A stretch of DNA of 56,458 nt from an uncultured Oscillospiraceae bacterium (GTDB lineage Bacteria > Bacillota > Clostridia > Oscillospirales > Oscillospiraceae), in contig CATONV010000007.1 of the NCBI GenBank assembly GCA_951801655.1, positions 1 to 56,458 on the forward strand, read 5' to 3'. The translations under genes were made by a program, and so were the position numbers. Below, piece after piece: positions 18,075-26,137 of this stretch. The notes beneath the pieces are model-generated. The model saw nothing but the letters and a program-made list of their open reading frames with translations. It was not told the origin of the DNA and ran no database searches. Position 1 is the stretch's first letter, and every line of letters starts with the position of its first letter.

Positions 18075-18656
18075 TTATCGCTTATCAATCACTTTGTCGA
18101 TTAAACCGTACTCCACAGCCTCCGGCGCGGTCATAAAGTTGTCCCTCTCGCAGTCGGCGGTGACCACCTCGATGGGCTTGCCGGTGTTCTCTGACAGGAT
18201 GCGGTTCATCCGGGTCTTGACGATTTCCAGCCGGCGCAGATGAATGGCCATGTCGGTAATCTGGCCCTGGGTGCCGGCGGAGGGCTGGTGGATCATAATC
18301 TCGGCGTTGGGCAGGGCCAGGCGCTTGCCCTTGGCCCCGGAGGACAGCAGGAAGGCCCCCATGGAGGCCGCCAGACCCACGCAGATGGTGGACACGTCGC
18401 ACTTGATATACTGCATGGTGTCGTAAATGGCCATACCTGCGGTGACGGAGCCGCCGGGACTGTTGATGTAGAACTGAATGTCCTTGTCCGGGTCCTGGGC
18501 CTCCAGGTACAGCAGCTGGGCCACCACCAGAGAGGCGGTGGTGTCGTTGACTTCCTCCGACAGCATGACGATACGGTCGTTGAGCAGACGGGAAAAAATG
18601 TCGTAGGACCTCTCGCCCCGGTTGGTCTGTTCGACTACATAGGGAACCAAACTCAT
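18075..18656 (-). CDS. clpP: ATP-dependent Clp protease proteolytic subunit ClpP
   Basis: ClpP forms the tetradecameric protease chamber used with ClpX. The catalytic triad is Ser98 (GLAASMGAF), His123 ([12 protein letters not shown]) and Asp172 (ERDNFM). The start ATG at 18656 has AAAAGGAGTGTGTATT before it and gives 193 residues, normal length; an upstream ATG 20 codons earlier has no such site. It lies between tig and clpX on the minus strand. Confidence 0.97.
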   Translation of the reverse strand: MSLVPYVVEQTNRGERSYDIFSRLLNDRIVMLSEEVNDTTASLVVAQLLYLEAQDPDKDIQFYINSPGGSVTAGMAIYDTMQYIKCDVSTICVGLAASMGAFLLSSGAKGKRLALPNAEIMIHQPSAGTQGQITDMAIHLRRLEIVKTRMNRILSENTGKPIEVVTADCERDNFMTAPEAVEYGLIDKVIDKR

Positions 18657-18735
18657 AATACACACTCCTTTTTTCAGTTGGGATACCTGATTATACCCAT
18701 TGGAGAGGAAATTCATTCCCTGGGATATTCGTACG

Positions 18736-18761
18736 CCCGGGGCGGCTGTCGCCGCCCCGGG
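18736..18761. repeat. Strong GC hairpin between tig and clpP
   Basis: CCCGGGGCGGC, a 4-base loop and GCCGCCCCGGG form a perfect 11-bp stem 12 bases after the tig stop. There is no U-tract on the minus strand, so it is more likely a processing or 3'-protective structure that separates tig from clpP message than a full terminator. Confidence 0.65.
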
Positions 18762-18772
18762 ACGTTTATCTG

Positions 18773-20143
18773 TTACTCCTGCTCCTCGGTCTTCTTCTTC
18801 CGAGTGCGCTTGGGCTTCTCCTCGCCCTTGTCCTCCTCGCCGTCCTTCTTGGGGGCGGCCTTCTTCTTGGCCTTTCCCTCCTTGGCGCTGTCCATTACCA
18901 GCTTGTGGGCCTTCTGGAGGGACAGGTCTTTCTTCAGGCCGTCCTCGGGGACAATAGCCTTTACCTGGTCGGCGTCCATGCTGTATTGTTCCGCCAGCTT
19001 GGCGATCTCCGCCTCATACTCCTCGTCAGACACCTCAATGCTCTCCGCCTTGGCCACGGCGGTGAGGGCCAGCTCCATCTGCACCTGCTTCAAGGCGGCG
19101 GGCTTGGCGGAGGCGCGCATCATCTCGGGGGTCATGCCCATCATGGACATGTACTGGTCCATGCCGATGCCCTGGTTCTGAAGACGCATGGCGTAGTCGT
19201 CCATCAGCCGGTCGGTCTGGCTCTCCACCATGCCGTCGGGGATCTCGCACTCCATGTTCTCCACCAGCTGCTCCATCACGGCGTTCTCAAAGTCGGCCTG
19301 GGCCTGGGTCTTTTTGCGCTCCAGCAGCTTGTCGCCCAGGTCCTTGCGGAAGTCGGCCAGGGTCTCAAACTCAGACACGTCCTTGGCGAACTCATCGTCC
19401 ACCTCGGGGGCCTGGGGTTCCTTCACCTCGTTGACCTTCACGTGGAAGATCACGGCCTTGCCGGCCAGATCGGCGTGGTAGTCCTCGGGGAAGGTGATGT
19501 CAATGTCCTTCTCCTCGCCGGCCTTCATCCCGACAACCTGCTCCTCAAAGCCGGGGACAAACATGCCGGCACCCAGCTTCAGGTCGTAGTTCTCGCCCTT
19601 GCCCCCCTCGAAGGGAGTGCCGTTGTCAAAGCCCTCAAAGTCAATCACAGCGGTATCGCCTTTCTTGGCCTTGCGCTTTACGCTGACCAGACGGGTAGCC
19701 CGGTCGATGTAGGGCTTAAGCTCATCGTCGATATCCTGGTCGGTGACCTTGACCTCCTCCTTGGGGGCGGTCAGGCCCTTGTACTCGCCCAGCTTGGCCT
19801 CTGGACGGACGGAGACCAGCGCCTTGAAGGTAAAGCCCTCCTTGCCCGCCTCCACAATCTCCATCTTGGGGTAGCCCACGTCGTCCAGGCCCTGCTCCTT
19901 CACGGCCTCTTCATAGGCGGCGGGGTAGACGTCGTTGATGGCATCCTCGTAGAACACGCCGGTGCCGTACATGCCCTCGATAATCTTCCGGGGGGCCTTG
20001 CCCTTGCGGAAGCCGGGCACATTGATCTTGCCCCGGGTCCTCAGATAGACCCTTTGAACGGCGGCCTCGAACTGCTCAGCCTCCACCTGGATGGTGAGCT
20101 CTACGGTGCTCTTTTCTTTCTTCTCAACACTGGTGACCTTCAT
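18773..20143 (-). CDS. tig: Trigger factor (ribosome-associated chaperone)
   Basis: Trigger factor binds the ribosome exit tunnel and nascent chains. The ribosome-binding signature [11 protein letters not shown] is at residues about 45-55, followed by an FKBP-type prolyl isomerase domain (about 160-245; [11 protein letters not shown]) and the helical chaperone domain. The length is 456 residues; the last 35 ([16 protein letters not shown] onward to [10 protein letters not shown]) are a Lys/Glu-rich tail beyond the usual end. The start ATG has AGGAGGAAATTGTACAA upstream. A possible extended -10 (TGATAGAAT) for the operon is at about 20217-20225, with a poor -35. It leads tig-clpP-clpX-lon-engB. 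Confidence 0.95.
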   Translation of the reverse strand: MKVTSVEKKEKSTVELTIQVEAEQFEAAVQRVYLRTRGKINVPGFRKGKAPRKIIEGMYGTGVFYEDAINDVYPAAYEEAVKEQGLDDVGYPKMEIVEAGKEGFTFKALVSVRPEAKLGEYKGLTAPKEEVKVTDQDIDDELKPYIDRATRLVSVKRKAKKGDTAVIDFEGFDNGTPFEGGKGENYDLKLGAGMFVPGFEEQVVGMKAGEEKDIDITFPEDYHADLAGKAVIFHVKVNEVKEPQAPEVDDEFAKDVSEFETLADFRKDLGDKLLERKKTQAQADFENAVMEQLVENMECEIPDGMVESQTDRLMDDYAMRLQNQGIGMDQYMSMMGMTPEMMRASAKPAALKQVQMELALTAVAKAESIEVSDEEYEAEIAKLAEQYSMDADQVKAIVPEDGLKKDLSLQKAHKLVMDSAKEGKAKKKAAPKKDGEEDKGEEKPKRTRKKKTEEQE

Positions 20144-20327
20144 TTGTACAATTTCCTCCTGTCGGTCCCGCCTCCGGAAACGGCCGGCGGAGGGGCCTTT
20201 TTACTTTCGCCACGATATTCTATCAGATACGCGGCGGTTTGAACAGTCTTTTTTTGAAATTTTCCAGATTTTTTCCTGATTCACTTTCCGTGAACCCTGG
20301 AATCAGGCATTTTGACGGGGTTTCGCG

Positions 20328-20400
20328 TGCAGGGGCGGATATGATCCGCCCGTCCCAGGCGTCTGCTGTTTTCGCGGGCGGATGATTTCCTCTCCTACAG
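20328..20400. repeat. Palindromic intergenic repeat, type A
   Basis: It starts TGCAGGGGCGGAT and ends GGATGATTTCCTCTCCTACAG, with inner ATCCGCCC and GGGCGGAT arms. The complement of CTA at 20395-20397 is the TAG stop of the phosphoesterase gene, so the repeat supplies the stop. The rest of 20144-20327 shows no gene, only the probable tig promoter region. Confidence 0.75.
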
Positions 20401-21081
20401 GATGCACACCGGCCTGAAGCCCACATAGTCGGCGGCCACCAGGCGGTAGTCCACGCCTCCCTGCCGGCCGGTGACGGCCAGGCGGTGGCTCCCCCCGTGG
20501 AGGTGGCCGTAGCAGCACAGCTTCACCCCGTACTTCTCCAGCAGATCGATAATCTCCTGACAGCGGTAGCCCTGGTACAGGGGCGGGTAGTGGAGAAAGC
20601 ACAGCTTCTCCCTCTCCCCCGCCGCCTTCAGAGACGCCTCCAGGCGGATCAGCTCCCGGTTGAAGATTTTGGCGGAGTGCTCCCCCCGGTCCTCCTCGTA
20701 GAACCAGCCCCGGGTGCCGCACAGGGCGGTTTCTCCGTAAAAGTGGCAGTTGTTGTGCAGAATGTCCAGGGTGGAAAAGCCGTTCTCCTCAAAAAACGCC
20801 TTCATCTTGCTGGCGGTGGTCCACCAGTAGTCGTGATTGCCCTTGAGAAGAAGCTTCCGTCCCCCGGGCAGGGCATCCAAAAAGGCAAAGTCCTGTCTTG
20901 CCTCCTCCAGACTCATGCCCCAGGAAATGTCTCCGCAAATTACCACGGTATCCTCCTGGGACACAATCTGAAAGCTCTCCTTCAATTTATCCACATAGCC
21001 TGTCCAGCCGCCGCCGAACACGTCCATAGGCTTGCCGCTGGACAAAGACAGGTGGGTGTCTCCAATGGCGTACAGGGACAT
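20395..21081 (-). CDS. Calcineurin-like metallophosphoesterase
   Basis: The metal-binding motifs of the superfamily are all present in order: GDTH (residues 7-10), GDISWG, GNHDYW, HYPP and GHLHGG. The protein has 228 residues and no signal peptide, so it is cytoplasmic. The ATG lies four bases after the thrC stop and shares GGAGTGA as ribosome site, so it is cotranscribed with thrC. The substrate is unknown; similar clostridial proteins are annotated only as phosphoesterases. Its TAG stop is formed by the end of an intergenic repeat. Confidence 0.88.
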   Translation of the reverse strand: MSLYAIGDTHLSLSSGKPMDVFGGGWTGYVDKLKESFQIVSQEDTVVICGDISWGMSLEEARQDFAFLDALPGGRKLLLKGNHDYWWTTASKMKAFFEENGFSTLDILHNNCHFYGETALCGTRGWFYEEDRGEHSAKIFNRELIRLEASLKAAGEREKLCFLHYPPLYQGYRCQEIIDLLEKYGVKLCCYGHLHGGSHRLAVTGRQGGVDYRLVAADYVGFRPVCIL

Positions 21082-21085
21082 AGAC

Positions 21086-22570
21086 TCACTCCAGCAGGGA
21101 CCGCACCGCGTCCACCATGTTGTCCTTCTCCACCACCTGGGTGAATCGGACCCGCTTGTCTCTCAGCCCGGCCAGGGGGGCGGGGGCGGGCTGTCCGGTC
21201 TTTGCGGTGAGCTGGTCCAGGGCGTCCAGGCCGCTGGCAACGGAGGTCTCCCCCAGGGCCTCCAAAACGCTTGTGCAGAATTTGAAGGGGCTGGCGGTGG
21301 AGGCCACGATGGCGGGGGTCTCGTCTCCCGTCTCGCTGCGGTACTGCTCCAGAGAGGAGAAGGCCACGGCGGTGTGGGTGTCGATAAGGTAGCCGTGCCT
21401 CTCAAACATGGTCCGGATGACCCGCTGGGTCTCCCGGTCGTCGCAGAAATATCCCTTGAACAGCTTTTGCAGCTTGGACTTCACCTTCTCGCTCACCTGA
21501 TAGCGCCCCGCCTCGTTCAGCAGACGCATGTAGCCCTTTACCTCCTCTGTGTCCTGCGTAAGGGCGAAGAGCAGCCTCTCCAGGTTGGAGGAGATGAGGA
21601 TATCCATGGAGGGGGACATGGTGTTGTAGAAGGTGCGGTTCCGGTCATAGACCCCCTCCCGCAGGAAATCGGTGAGGACATTGTTGCTGTTGGAGGCGCA
21701 GATCAGCTGATTGATGGGCAGGCCCATCTCCCGGGCATAATAGGCGGCCAGAATATTGCCGAAGTTGCCTGTGGGCACGCAGATATTCACCGCCTGGCCG
21801 GGCGTCAGCTTCTCGTCCCGGAGCAGGTCGCAGTAGGCGGAGATGTAGTAGACGATCTGGGGCAGCACCCGGCCCCAGTTGATGGAGTTGGCAGAGGAGA
21901 AAAAGTATCCCCGGTTCGCCAGCTCCCGGCGGATCGCCTCGTCGGAAAACAGCCGTTTCACGCCGGTTTGGGCATCGTCAAAGTTGCCCACCACAGCGCA
22001 GACGCCCACGTTGCTCCCCTCCTGGGTGACCATCTGTAGCTGCTGCACCTCAGACACCCCGTCCTTGGGATAGAACACCAGGATTTTGGTGCGGGGCACG
22101 TTTTTAAAGCCCTCCAGCGCCCCCTTGCCTGTGTCCCCTGATGTGGCCACCAGGATACACACCGTCTTCTCCTCCTCCGTCTTCACCAGGGAAGCCGTGA
22201 GCAGGTGGGGCAGCATCTGAAGGGCCATGTCTTTAAAGGCGCAGGTTGGCCCGTGCCACAGCTCCAGGCAGTGGGTATTGCCGTCCACCGTGTGGACGGG
22301 AGTCACCGCCGGGGAGTCGAATTTGTCCGGGCCATAGGCCGCGTTGGCGTAGTCGGTGAGCTCCTTGACGGAAAACTCCTCCAAAAACTGCTTCATGATG
22401 TACACCGCCCGTTGCTGATAGGCCATGTCCCGGATATCCTCCAGGGCCTTGCCCGGCAGCTTTGGGATGTAAAAGGGGGTCAGCAGACCCCCGTCTCTGG
22501 CCAGCCCCTGGGCGATGGCCTGAGAGGCGGAATACTGAATGGTGTTGTCCCGCGTGCTGATATACCGCAT
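21086..22570 (-). CDS. thrC: Threonine synthase
   Basis: ThrC converts O-phosphohomoserine to threonine using PLP. The PLP lysine is in TCAFKDMALQ, and the phosphate-binding loop is ATSGDTGKGALEGF. An N-terminal YISTRDN motif and the long second domain are typical of the 490-residue class; the length is 494. The start ATG follows AAGGAAGGATCAAC. A sigma-A promoter is at 22605-22633. No T-box leader (no GGGTGG-ACCGCG segment) or other threonine genes are nearby. A phosphoesterase gene follows in the same transcript. Confidence 0.95.
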   Translation of the reverse strand: MRYISTRDNTIQYSASQAIAQGLARDGGLLTPFYIPKLPGKALEDIRDMAYQQRAVYIMKQFLEEFSVKELTDYANAAYGPDKFDSPAVTPVHTVDGNTHCLELWHGPTCAFKDMALQMLPHLLTASLVKTEEEKTVCILVATSGDTGKGALEGFKNVPRTKILVFYPKDGVSEVQQLQMVTQEGSNVGVCAVVGNFDDAQTGVKRLFSDEAIRRELANRGYFFSSANSINWGRVLPQIVYYISAYCDLLRDEKLTPGQAVNICVPTGNFGNILAAYYAREMGLPINQLICASNSNNVLTDFLREGVYDRNRTFYNTMSPSMDILISSNLERLLFALTQDTEEVKGYMRLLNEAGRYQVSEKVKSKLQKLFKGYFCDDRETQRVIRTMFERHGYLIDTHTAVAFSSLEQYRSETGDETPAIVASTASPFKFCTSVLEALGETSVASGLDALDQLTAKTGQPAPAPLAGLRDKRVRFTQVVEKDNMVDAVRSLLE

Positions 22571-22604
22571 GTTGATCCTTCCTTACGTTATATTGATGGC
22601 TCCT

Positions 22605-22633
22605 ATTATGCCAGTTTTCCCCGCAAAGGTCAA
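22605..22633 (-). promoter_or_regulatory. Sigma-A promoter of thrC
   Basis: On the minus strand TTGACC (22633-22628), 17 bases and CATAAT (22610-22605) lie about 35 bases before the thrC ATG. The short leader leaves no room for a riboswitch downstream of it. Confidence 0.78.
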
Positions 22634-22662
22634 GGTTTTTTCACGGTTTTCCCTGCAGCGGC

Positions 22663-22716
22663 GCTCCCCACAGTGCAGATCACAGAATCAATCTGTCCAT
22701 CTGCCCTGTGGGGAGC
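22663..22716. repeat. Three-tier hairpin upstream of thrC
   Basis: GCTCCCCACAG pairs with CTGTGGGGAGC, GCAGAT with ATCTGC inside it, and ACAGA with TCTGT at the tip. It lies between the kdgK stop and the thrC promoter without a U-tract, so it may protect the 3' end of the kdgK message. The rest of 22717-22857 holds nothing recognisable. Confidence 0.6.
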
Positions 22717-22857
22717 ATATCGCCTGTTGCACAGGCCGGTTATTCCGTACGCTTAAAATCTTTTTCAGTCCGCTGACGCCGCGGCTCTTCCCCTCTGCGA
22801 TAAGCAACCACAGCACCCTGTCCTTCAGAGGTCTCCGACGAGATTTTTACAGTGCTT

Positions 22858-23886
22858 TTATCTCTGGATGCGACCAGAGCCGTCGCCGCCGGCCAGCTTT
22901 TCCACCTCGGCCACAGTGACCATGTTGTAGTCGCCCTCGATGGAGTGCTTCAGGGCGGAGGCCGCCACGGCGAACTCCACCGCCTGCTGCGTGGTCTTAC
23001 CGTTCATCAGGGAGTAGATCAGCCCACCACCGAAGCTGTCGCCGCCGCCCACCCGGTCAATGATGTGCAGCTCATACTTCTTGGAGAAGCAGTACTCGCC
23101 GGAAGCCACATCGTAGAGCATGGCGGACCAGCCGTTGTCAAAGGCGGAGTGGGATTCCCGCAGGGTGATGGCCACCTTCTCAAAGCCGAATTTGTCGGCC
23201 AGCTGCTTGGCCACGGACTTGTAGCCCTCCCGGTTGATCTCGCCGGCGTAGATATCGGTGGACTCGGCCTCGATGCCGAACACGTCCTTGGCGTCCTCCT
23301 CGTTGGAGATGCACACATCCACATACTGGCACAGGTCGGTCATGGCTTCACGGGCCTGCTCCCGGGTCCACAGCTTGCCCCGGTAGTTCAGGTCGCAGCT
23401 GATCTTGATGTTGCGGACCTTGGCGGCCTTGCAGGCCTCCCGGCAGATATCGACGACATTGGGGCCCAGGGCCGGGGTAATGCCGGTGAAATGGAACCAC
23501 TCCACGCCGTCGAAAATCTTGTTCCAGTCAAAGTCGGCTGCCGTGGCCTCCTGGATGGCGGAGTGGGCCCGGTCATAGATGCACACGCTCCCCCGCTGGG
23601 AGGCGCCCTTCTCGTTGAAGTAGATGCCCACACGGTCGCCGCCCCGGGTGATGAGGGAGGTGTCCACGCCGTAGCGGCGCAGAGAATTCACCGCCGCCTG
23701 ACCGATGGCGTGGGCGGGAAGCTTGGTTACATAGGCCACGTCCATGCCGTAATTAGCCAGGGAGACGGCCACGTTGGCCTCGCCGCCGCCGAAGGTAAAC
23801 TCCAGATGGTCCGCCTGAACAAATCTCTCATAGTTGTAGGGCTGGAGGCGAATCATCAGCTCGCCGAAGGTGACTACCTTTGCCAT
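22858..23886 (-). CDS. kdgK: 2-dehydro-3-deoxygluconokinase (PfkB family)
   Basis: The enzyme phosphorylates 2-keto-3-deoxygluconate (KDG) to KDPG. The PfkB fold is clear: an N-terminal GELMIRLQP, then FTFGGGEANVAVSLANYG, and the C-terminal motif DRVGGGDSFGGGLI with the catalytic aspartate and anion hole. Assignment to KDG rather than another sugar rests on homologue-like features and on the KDPG aldolase gene just upstream. The ATG at 23886 with AAAAGGAGAATGATTGAT upstream gives 342 residues; the 67-codon upstream extension runs through a repeat and is rejected. Confidence 0.88.
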   Translation of the reverse strand: MAKVVTFGELMIRLQPYNYERFVQADHLEFTFGGGEANVAVSLANYGMDVAYVTKLPAHAIGQAAVNSLRRYGVDTSLITRGGDRVGIYFNEKGASQRGSVCIYDRAHSAIQEATAADFDWNKIFDGVEWFHFTGITPALGPNVVDICREACKAAKVRNIKISCDLNYRGKLWTREQAREAMTDLCQYVDVCISNEEDAKDVFGIEAESTDIYAGEINREGYKSVAKQLADKFGFEKVAITLRESHSAFDNGWSAMLYDVASGEYCFSKKYELHIIDRVGGGDSFGGGLIYSLMNGKTTQQAVEFAVAASALKHSIEGDYNMVTVAEVEKLAGGDGSGRIQR

Positions 23887-23908
23887 ATCAATCATTCTCC
23901 TTTTATTT

Positions 23909-23990
23909 TGTAGGGGCCGCCGCCCTCGGCGGCCCATTTTCACGGAAACGGATTCATCTTCACGGGCCGCCCAGGGGGGCGCCCCTACAG
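23909..23990. repeat. Palindromic intergenic repeat, type A
   Basis: It begins TGTAGGGGCCGCCG and ends GGCGCCCCTACAG, with GGCGGCCC/GGGCCGCC inner arms. It lies between the KDPG aldolase gene, whose TAA is five bases away, and kdgK. Confidence 0.75.
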
Positions 23991-23995
23991 AGAAA

Positions 23996-24940
23996 TTACC
24001 GCTGAACCAAGTGAATTGCGAAGCCGCCCACCTCTCCCTTGAGGTAGATGGCTTTGGGCTTTCGGGTGGACTCATCAAACTCCACACCCTGGCGGTTCAG
24101 GTGATAAATGGCTCGATCCAGGTTGTTGGTGCCGATGGCGATGTGGCCGTTTCTGCCCAGATAGGGGGCCTTCATGCACTCCACGGCGCTGCCGGCAAAG
24201 ATGGAGCTGCTGCCCGGCTTGTAGTCGAAGCCGAAGAAAGCGCACAGGGTTTTGGCCGCCCGCTGGGCCTCCACCTCATTTTCGCAGTTGATGCCCACGT
24301 GGGCCAGGGAGAAGCCCAGCATGGTCTTGACCGCCTCCTTGCAGATGGCGGTAATCTCGTCCCACTTGCCAGCCTTGATCATGTCGCTCTTGCACATCCA
24401 AGTGCCGCCCACAGCCACAATCTGGTCATAGCTCAGGTAGTCGTTGACATTTTTGGCGTTGACGCCGCCGGTACACATCCACTTGGCGCCCTTCAGCGCC
24501 GCGCCGATGTTCTTCAGCATGGCTACGCCGCCGTTGGCCTCGGCGGGGAAAAACTTCAGAATTTCGCAGCCCTGGTTCATGGCCTGCTGCATCTCGCCGG
24601 CGGTGGCAGTACCGGGCATCATGATGCCGCCCTTGTCTATGACGTGCTGGGTCACATTGGGGTCGTAGCCGGGGGCCACGATGAACTTGGCCCCGGCAGC
24701 CATGGCCCGGTCGGCCTGGTCAATCGTAAGGACGGTACCCGCGCCCAGCAGCATCTCGGGGACCTCTTTGCTGATCATCTTGATGCAGTCCTCGGCGCAG
24801 GCGGTGCGGAAAGTGACCTCGGCGGCAGGCAGTCCGCCCTCCACCAGCGCCCTGCACAGGGGCACCGCCTCGTCCACGCTGTTGAAGGCGATAACAGGAA
24901 TGATGCCAATGTCAGAAACGCGCTTGAGAATTTCGTTCAT
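23996..24940 (-). CDS. KDPG/KHG aldolase with C-terminal VOC-like domain
   Basis: Residues 1-205 are a class I aldolase that cleaves KDPG into pyruvate and glyceraldehyde 3-phosphate. The Schiff-base lysine is in EILKFFPAEANGG and the catalytic glutamate in AEVTFRT. Residues about 208-314 form an extra domain with vicinal-oxygen-chelate features: LGFSLAHVGINCENEVEAQR at its start, then a GRNGHIAIGTNNLDRAIYHL second module. The total of 314 residues exceeds the usual 210. The start ATG has CTGGAGGAATTACTTCT before it. With kdgK it forms a uronate-catabolic operon under a promoter overlapping a candidate GntR operator at 25015-25030. The role of the added domain is unknown. Confidence 0.88.
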   Translation of the reverse strand: MNEILKRVSDIGIIPVIAFNSVDEAVPLCRALVEGGLPAAEVTFRTACAEDCIKMISKEVPEMLLGAGTVLTIDQADRAMAAGAKFIVAPGYDPNVTQHVIDKGGIMMPGTATAGEMQQAMNQGCEILKFFPAEANGGVAMLKNIGAALKGAKWMCTGGVNAKNVNDYLSYDQIVAVGGTWMCKSDMIKAGKWDEITAICKEAVKTMLGFSLAHVGINCENEVEAQRAAKTLCAFFGFDYKPGSSSIFAGSAVECMKAPYLGRNGHIAIGTNNLDRAIYHLNRQGVEFDESTRKPKAIYLKGEVGGFAIHLVQR

Positions 24941-25003
24941 AGAAGTAATTCCTCCAGTACATCAGTGTGTTCGCGTACAGCTCATTTGTCTGTTCTGGCT
25001 ACC

Positions 25004-25031
25004 ATTATACAACTTGCATACTAGAATGCAA
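25004..25031 (-). promoter_or_regulatory. Promoter and GntR operator of the KDPG aldolase-kdgK operon
   Basis: On the minus strand TTGCAT, 16 bases and TATAAT form the promoter. A 16-base palindrome, TGCATACTAGAATGCA (25015-25030), covers the -35 and the spacer, so a bound regulator would block polymerase. One base departs from the perfect form TGCATACTAGTATGCA. Confidence 0.75.
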
Positions 25032-25138
25032 TCGTTGGAATGACAAAAATATTTTTCTCGTTTTTGTATATTTTATCCAGAAGCCCACTGTTCGAGGTCA
25101 GTTTCGCTAAAACCGACAAAATGAGAGCGGAATTTCTC

Positions 25139-25154
25139 TGCATACTAGTAGACA
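25139..25154 (+). promoter_or_regulatory. Second GntR operator, upstream of gntR
   Basis: TGCATACTAGTAGACA shares its first ten bases with the site at 25015. It overlaps a possible -35 (TAGACA), followed after 17 bases by TAATAT. It suggests autoregulation of the GntR gene. Between the two sites, 25031-25138 is AT-rich and holds no gene. Confidence 0.6.
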
Positions 25155-25255
25155 AAGCTCCGCCACTGTGTTAATATAAAATTATTACGCTGTGAGCAAA
25201 CGTCGGCGCAGCCTCTTCACAGGCGCTGCACTTCCACCGGAAACAGGAGAACTTC

Positions 25256-25930
25256 ATGAAGCTGTCAGAACGTCTGCCCCGGGAAAGCGGCCGGGATTAT
25301 GCCCTGCGCACCATCAAAAAAAATATCATCAGCCTGGATCTGGCCCCCGGCAGTCAGATCAGTGAAAATGCCTTGGCGGCCGAAATGGGCCTGTCCCGCA
25401 CCCCGGTGCGGGAGGCACTGATCGAGCTTTCCAAGGTGGAGATCATCGAAGTCCATCCCCAGCGCAAGAGCACCGTCCCCCTTATTGACTACGACCTGGT
25501 GGAGGAATCCCGGTTTATGCGCAACCTGCTGGAGTGCGCCGTGGTGGAACTGGTGTGTGAGATGGCTACCCCCATCGACATCGAGCGTCTCAATGCCAAT
25601 ATCCGCCTTCAGGGCTTTTACCTGGACGGCTACTACACCAACGAGCTGATGACGCTGGACAACCAGTTCCACGGGATGCTCTTCAACATCGCCAAAAAAG
25701 GGCGGGTCTTTCAGCTGATTCAGAATATCGCCATCCACTTCGATCGGGTGCGGGGGATGGCCCTGTCCTCGGTCAAGGATCTGAAGGTGGTTCAGGACCA
25801 CCAGGATCTGGTGGAGTTCATCCGCCAAAAGGACGCCAAAGGGGCCCGGGAGCTGATGGAAATTCACCTGAACCGGTATAAAATTGACGCTGCCGCCATT
25901 CGGGAGGCCTACCCCCAGTATTTTAAATGA
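25256..25930 (+). CDS. GntR-family regulator (FCD domain)
   Basis: The N-terminal winged helix (residues about 8-75) has the GntR signature LAPGSQISENALAAEMGLSRTPVREAL. The C-terminal FCD all-helical domain follows, with a metal/ligand-binding pattern (D-x3-H in DNQFHGML, a later H in DHQDLVEF, and H in IHLNR). The length is 224 residues. The start ATG follows AACAGGAGAACTTC. It diverges from the KDPG aldolase-kdgK operon, and two similar palindromes sit in the 315-base gap. It is therefore the likely uronate or KDG-responsive repressor (inference). Confidence 0.9.
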   Translation: MKLSERLPRESGRDYALRTIKKNIISLDLAPGSQISENALAAEMGLSRTPVREALIELSKVEIIEVHPQRKSTVPLIDYDLVEESRFMRNLLECAVVELVCEMATPIDIERLNANIRLQGFYLDGYYTNELMTLDNQFHGMLFNIAKKGRVFQLIQNIAIHFDRVRGMALSSVKDLKVVQDHQDLVEFIRQKDAKGARELMEIHLNRYKIDAAAIREAYPQYFK

Positions 25931-25948
25931 AAACGAGAGTGTTTCGCC

Positions 25949-26070
25949 ATGGATATCCGCTATTCCGTCAGTCCCAGAGATGTCAAACGCTGTACAGCCC
26001 AGCAGCTTCTGGGAGAAATTTCTGATTGAGGAGCTGTACCGGCCTGATTAGGTCACGGCGGTATTCCTGG
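25949..26070 (+). pseudogene. kduI: Remnant of kduI (5-keto-4-deoxyuronate isomerase)
   Basis: From ATG 25949 the sequence reads MDIRYSVSPRDVKRCTAQQL, very like the N-terminus of KduI. A single extra T at about 26010 breaks the frame. Without it the text continues REKFLIEELYRPD, then a TAG at 26049-26051 where a Gln codon (CAG) is expected, then VTAVF. After about 26063 the similarity stops, so the remaining roughly 230 codons are deleted. KduI acts just upstream of KDG in pectin and uronate breakdown, matching the neighbours kdgK and KDPG aldolase. The remnant is about 40 codons of a 280-codon gene. Confidence 0.75.
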
Positions 26071-26137
26071 CCCCCGACGCCATCGCAAACGACCGCGAGT
26101 CCCCTCGGCGGATACTCAAACGAACAGGAGAAAACTT

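Noticed and set aside
18240-20242. Long plus-strand frames opposite clpP and tig (313 and 445 codons)
   Set aside because: They mirror conserved minus-strand genes, lack ribosome sites, and have shadow composition rich in Leu, His, Val and Gly.
22571-22720. T-box or other amino-acid riboswitch before thrC
   Set aside because: The promoter is only about 35 bases before the ATG and no T-box GGGTGG/ACCGCG segment is present; the hairpin is upstream of the promoter.
23887-24087. 67-codon N-terminal extension of kdgK
   Set aside because: It runs through the type A intergenic repeat and into the aldolase gene; the internal ATG with AAAAGGAG matches the PfkB start.
25949-26130. Small intact gene between gntR and the HAD phosphatase
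   Set aside because: The ATG-initiated frame stops after 26 codons, and the similarity to KduI continues in another frame and then hits a TAG, so it is a decayed gene.
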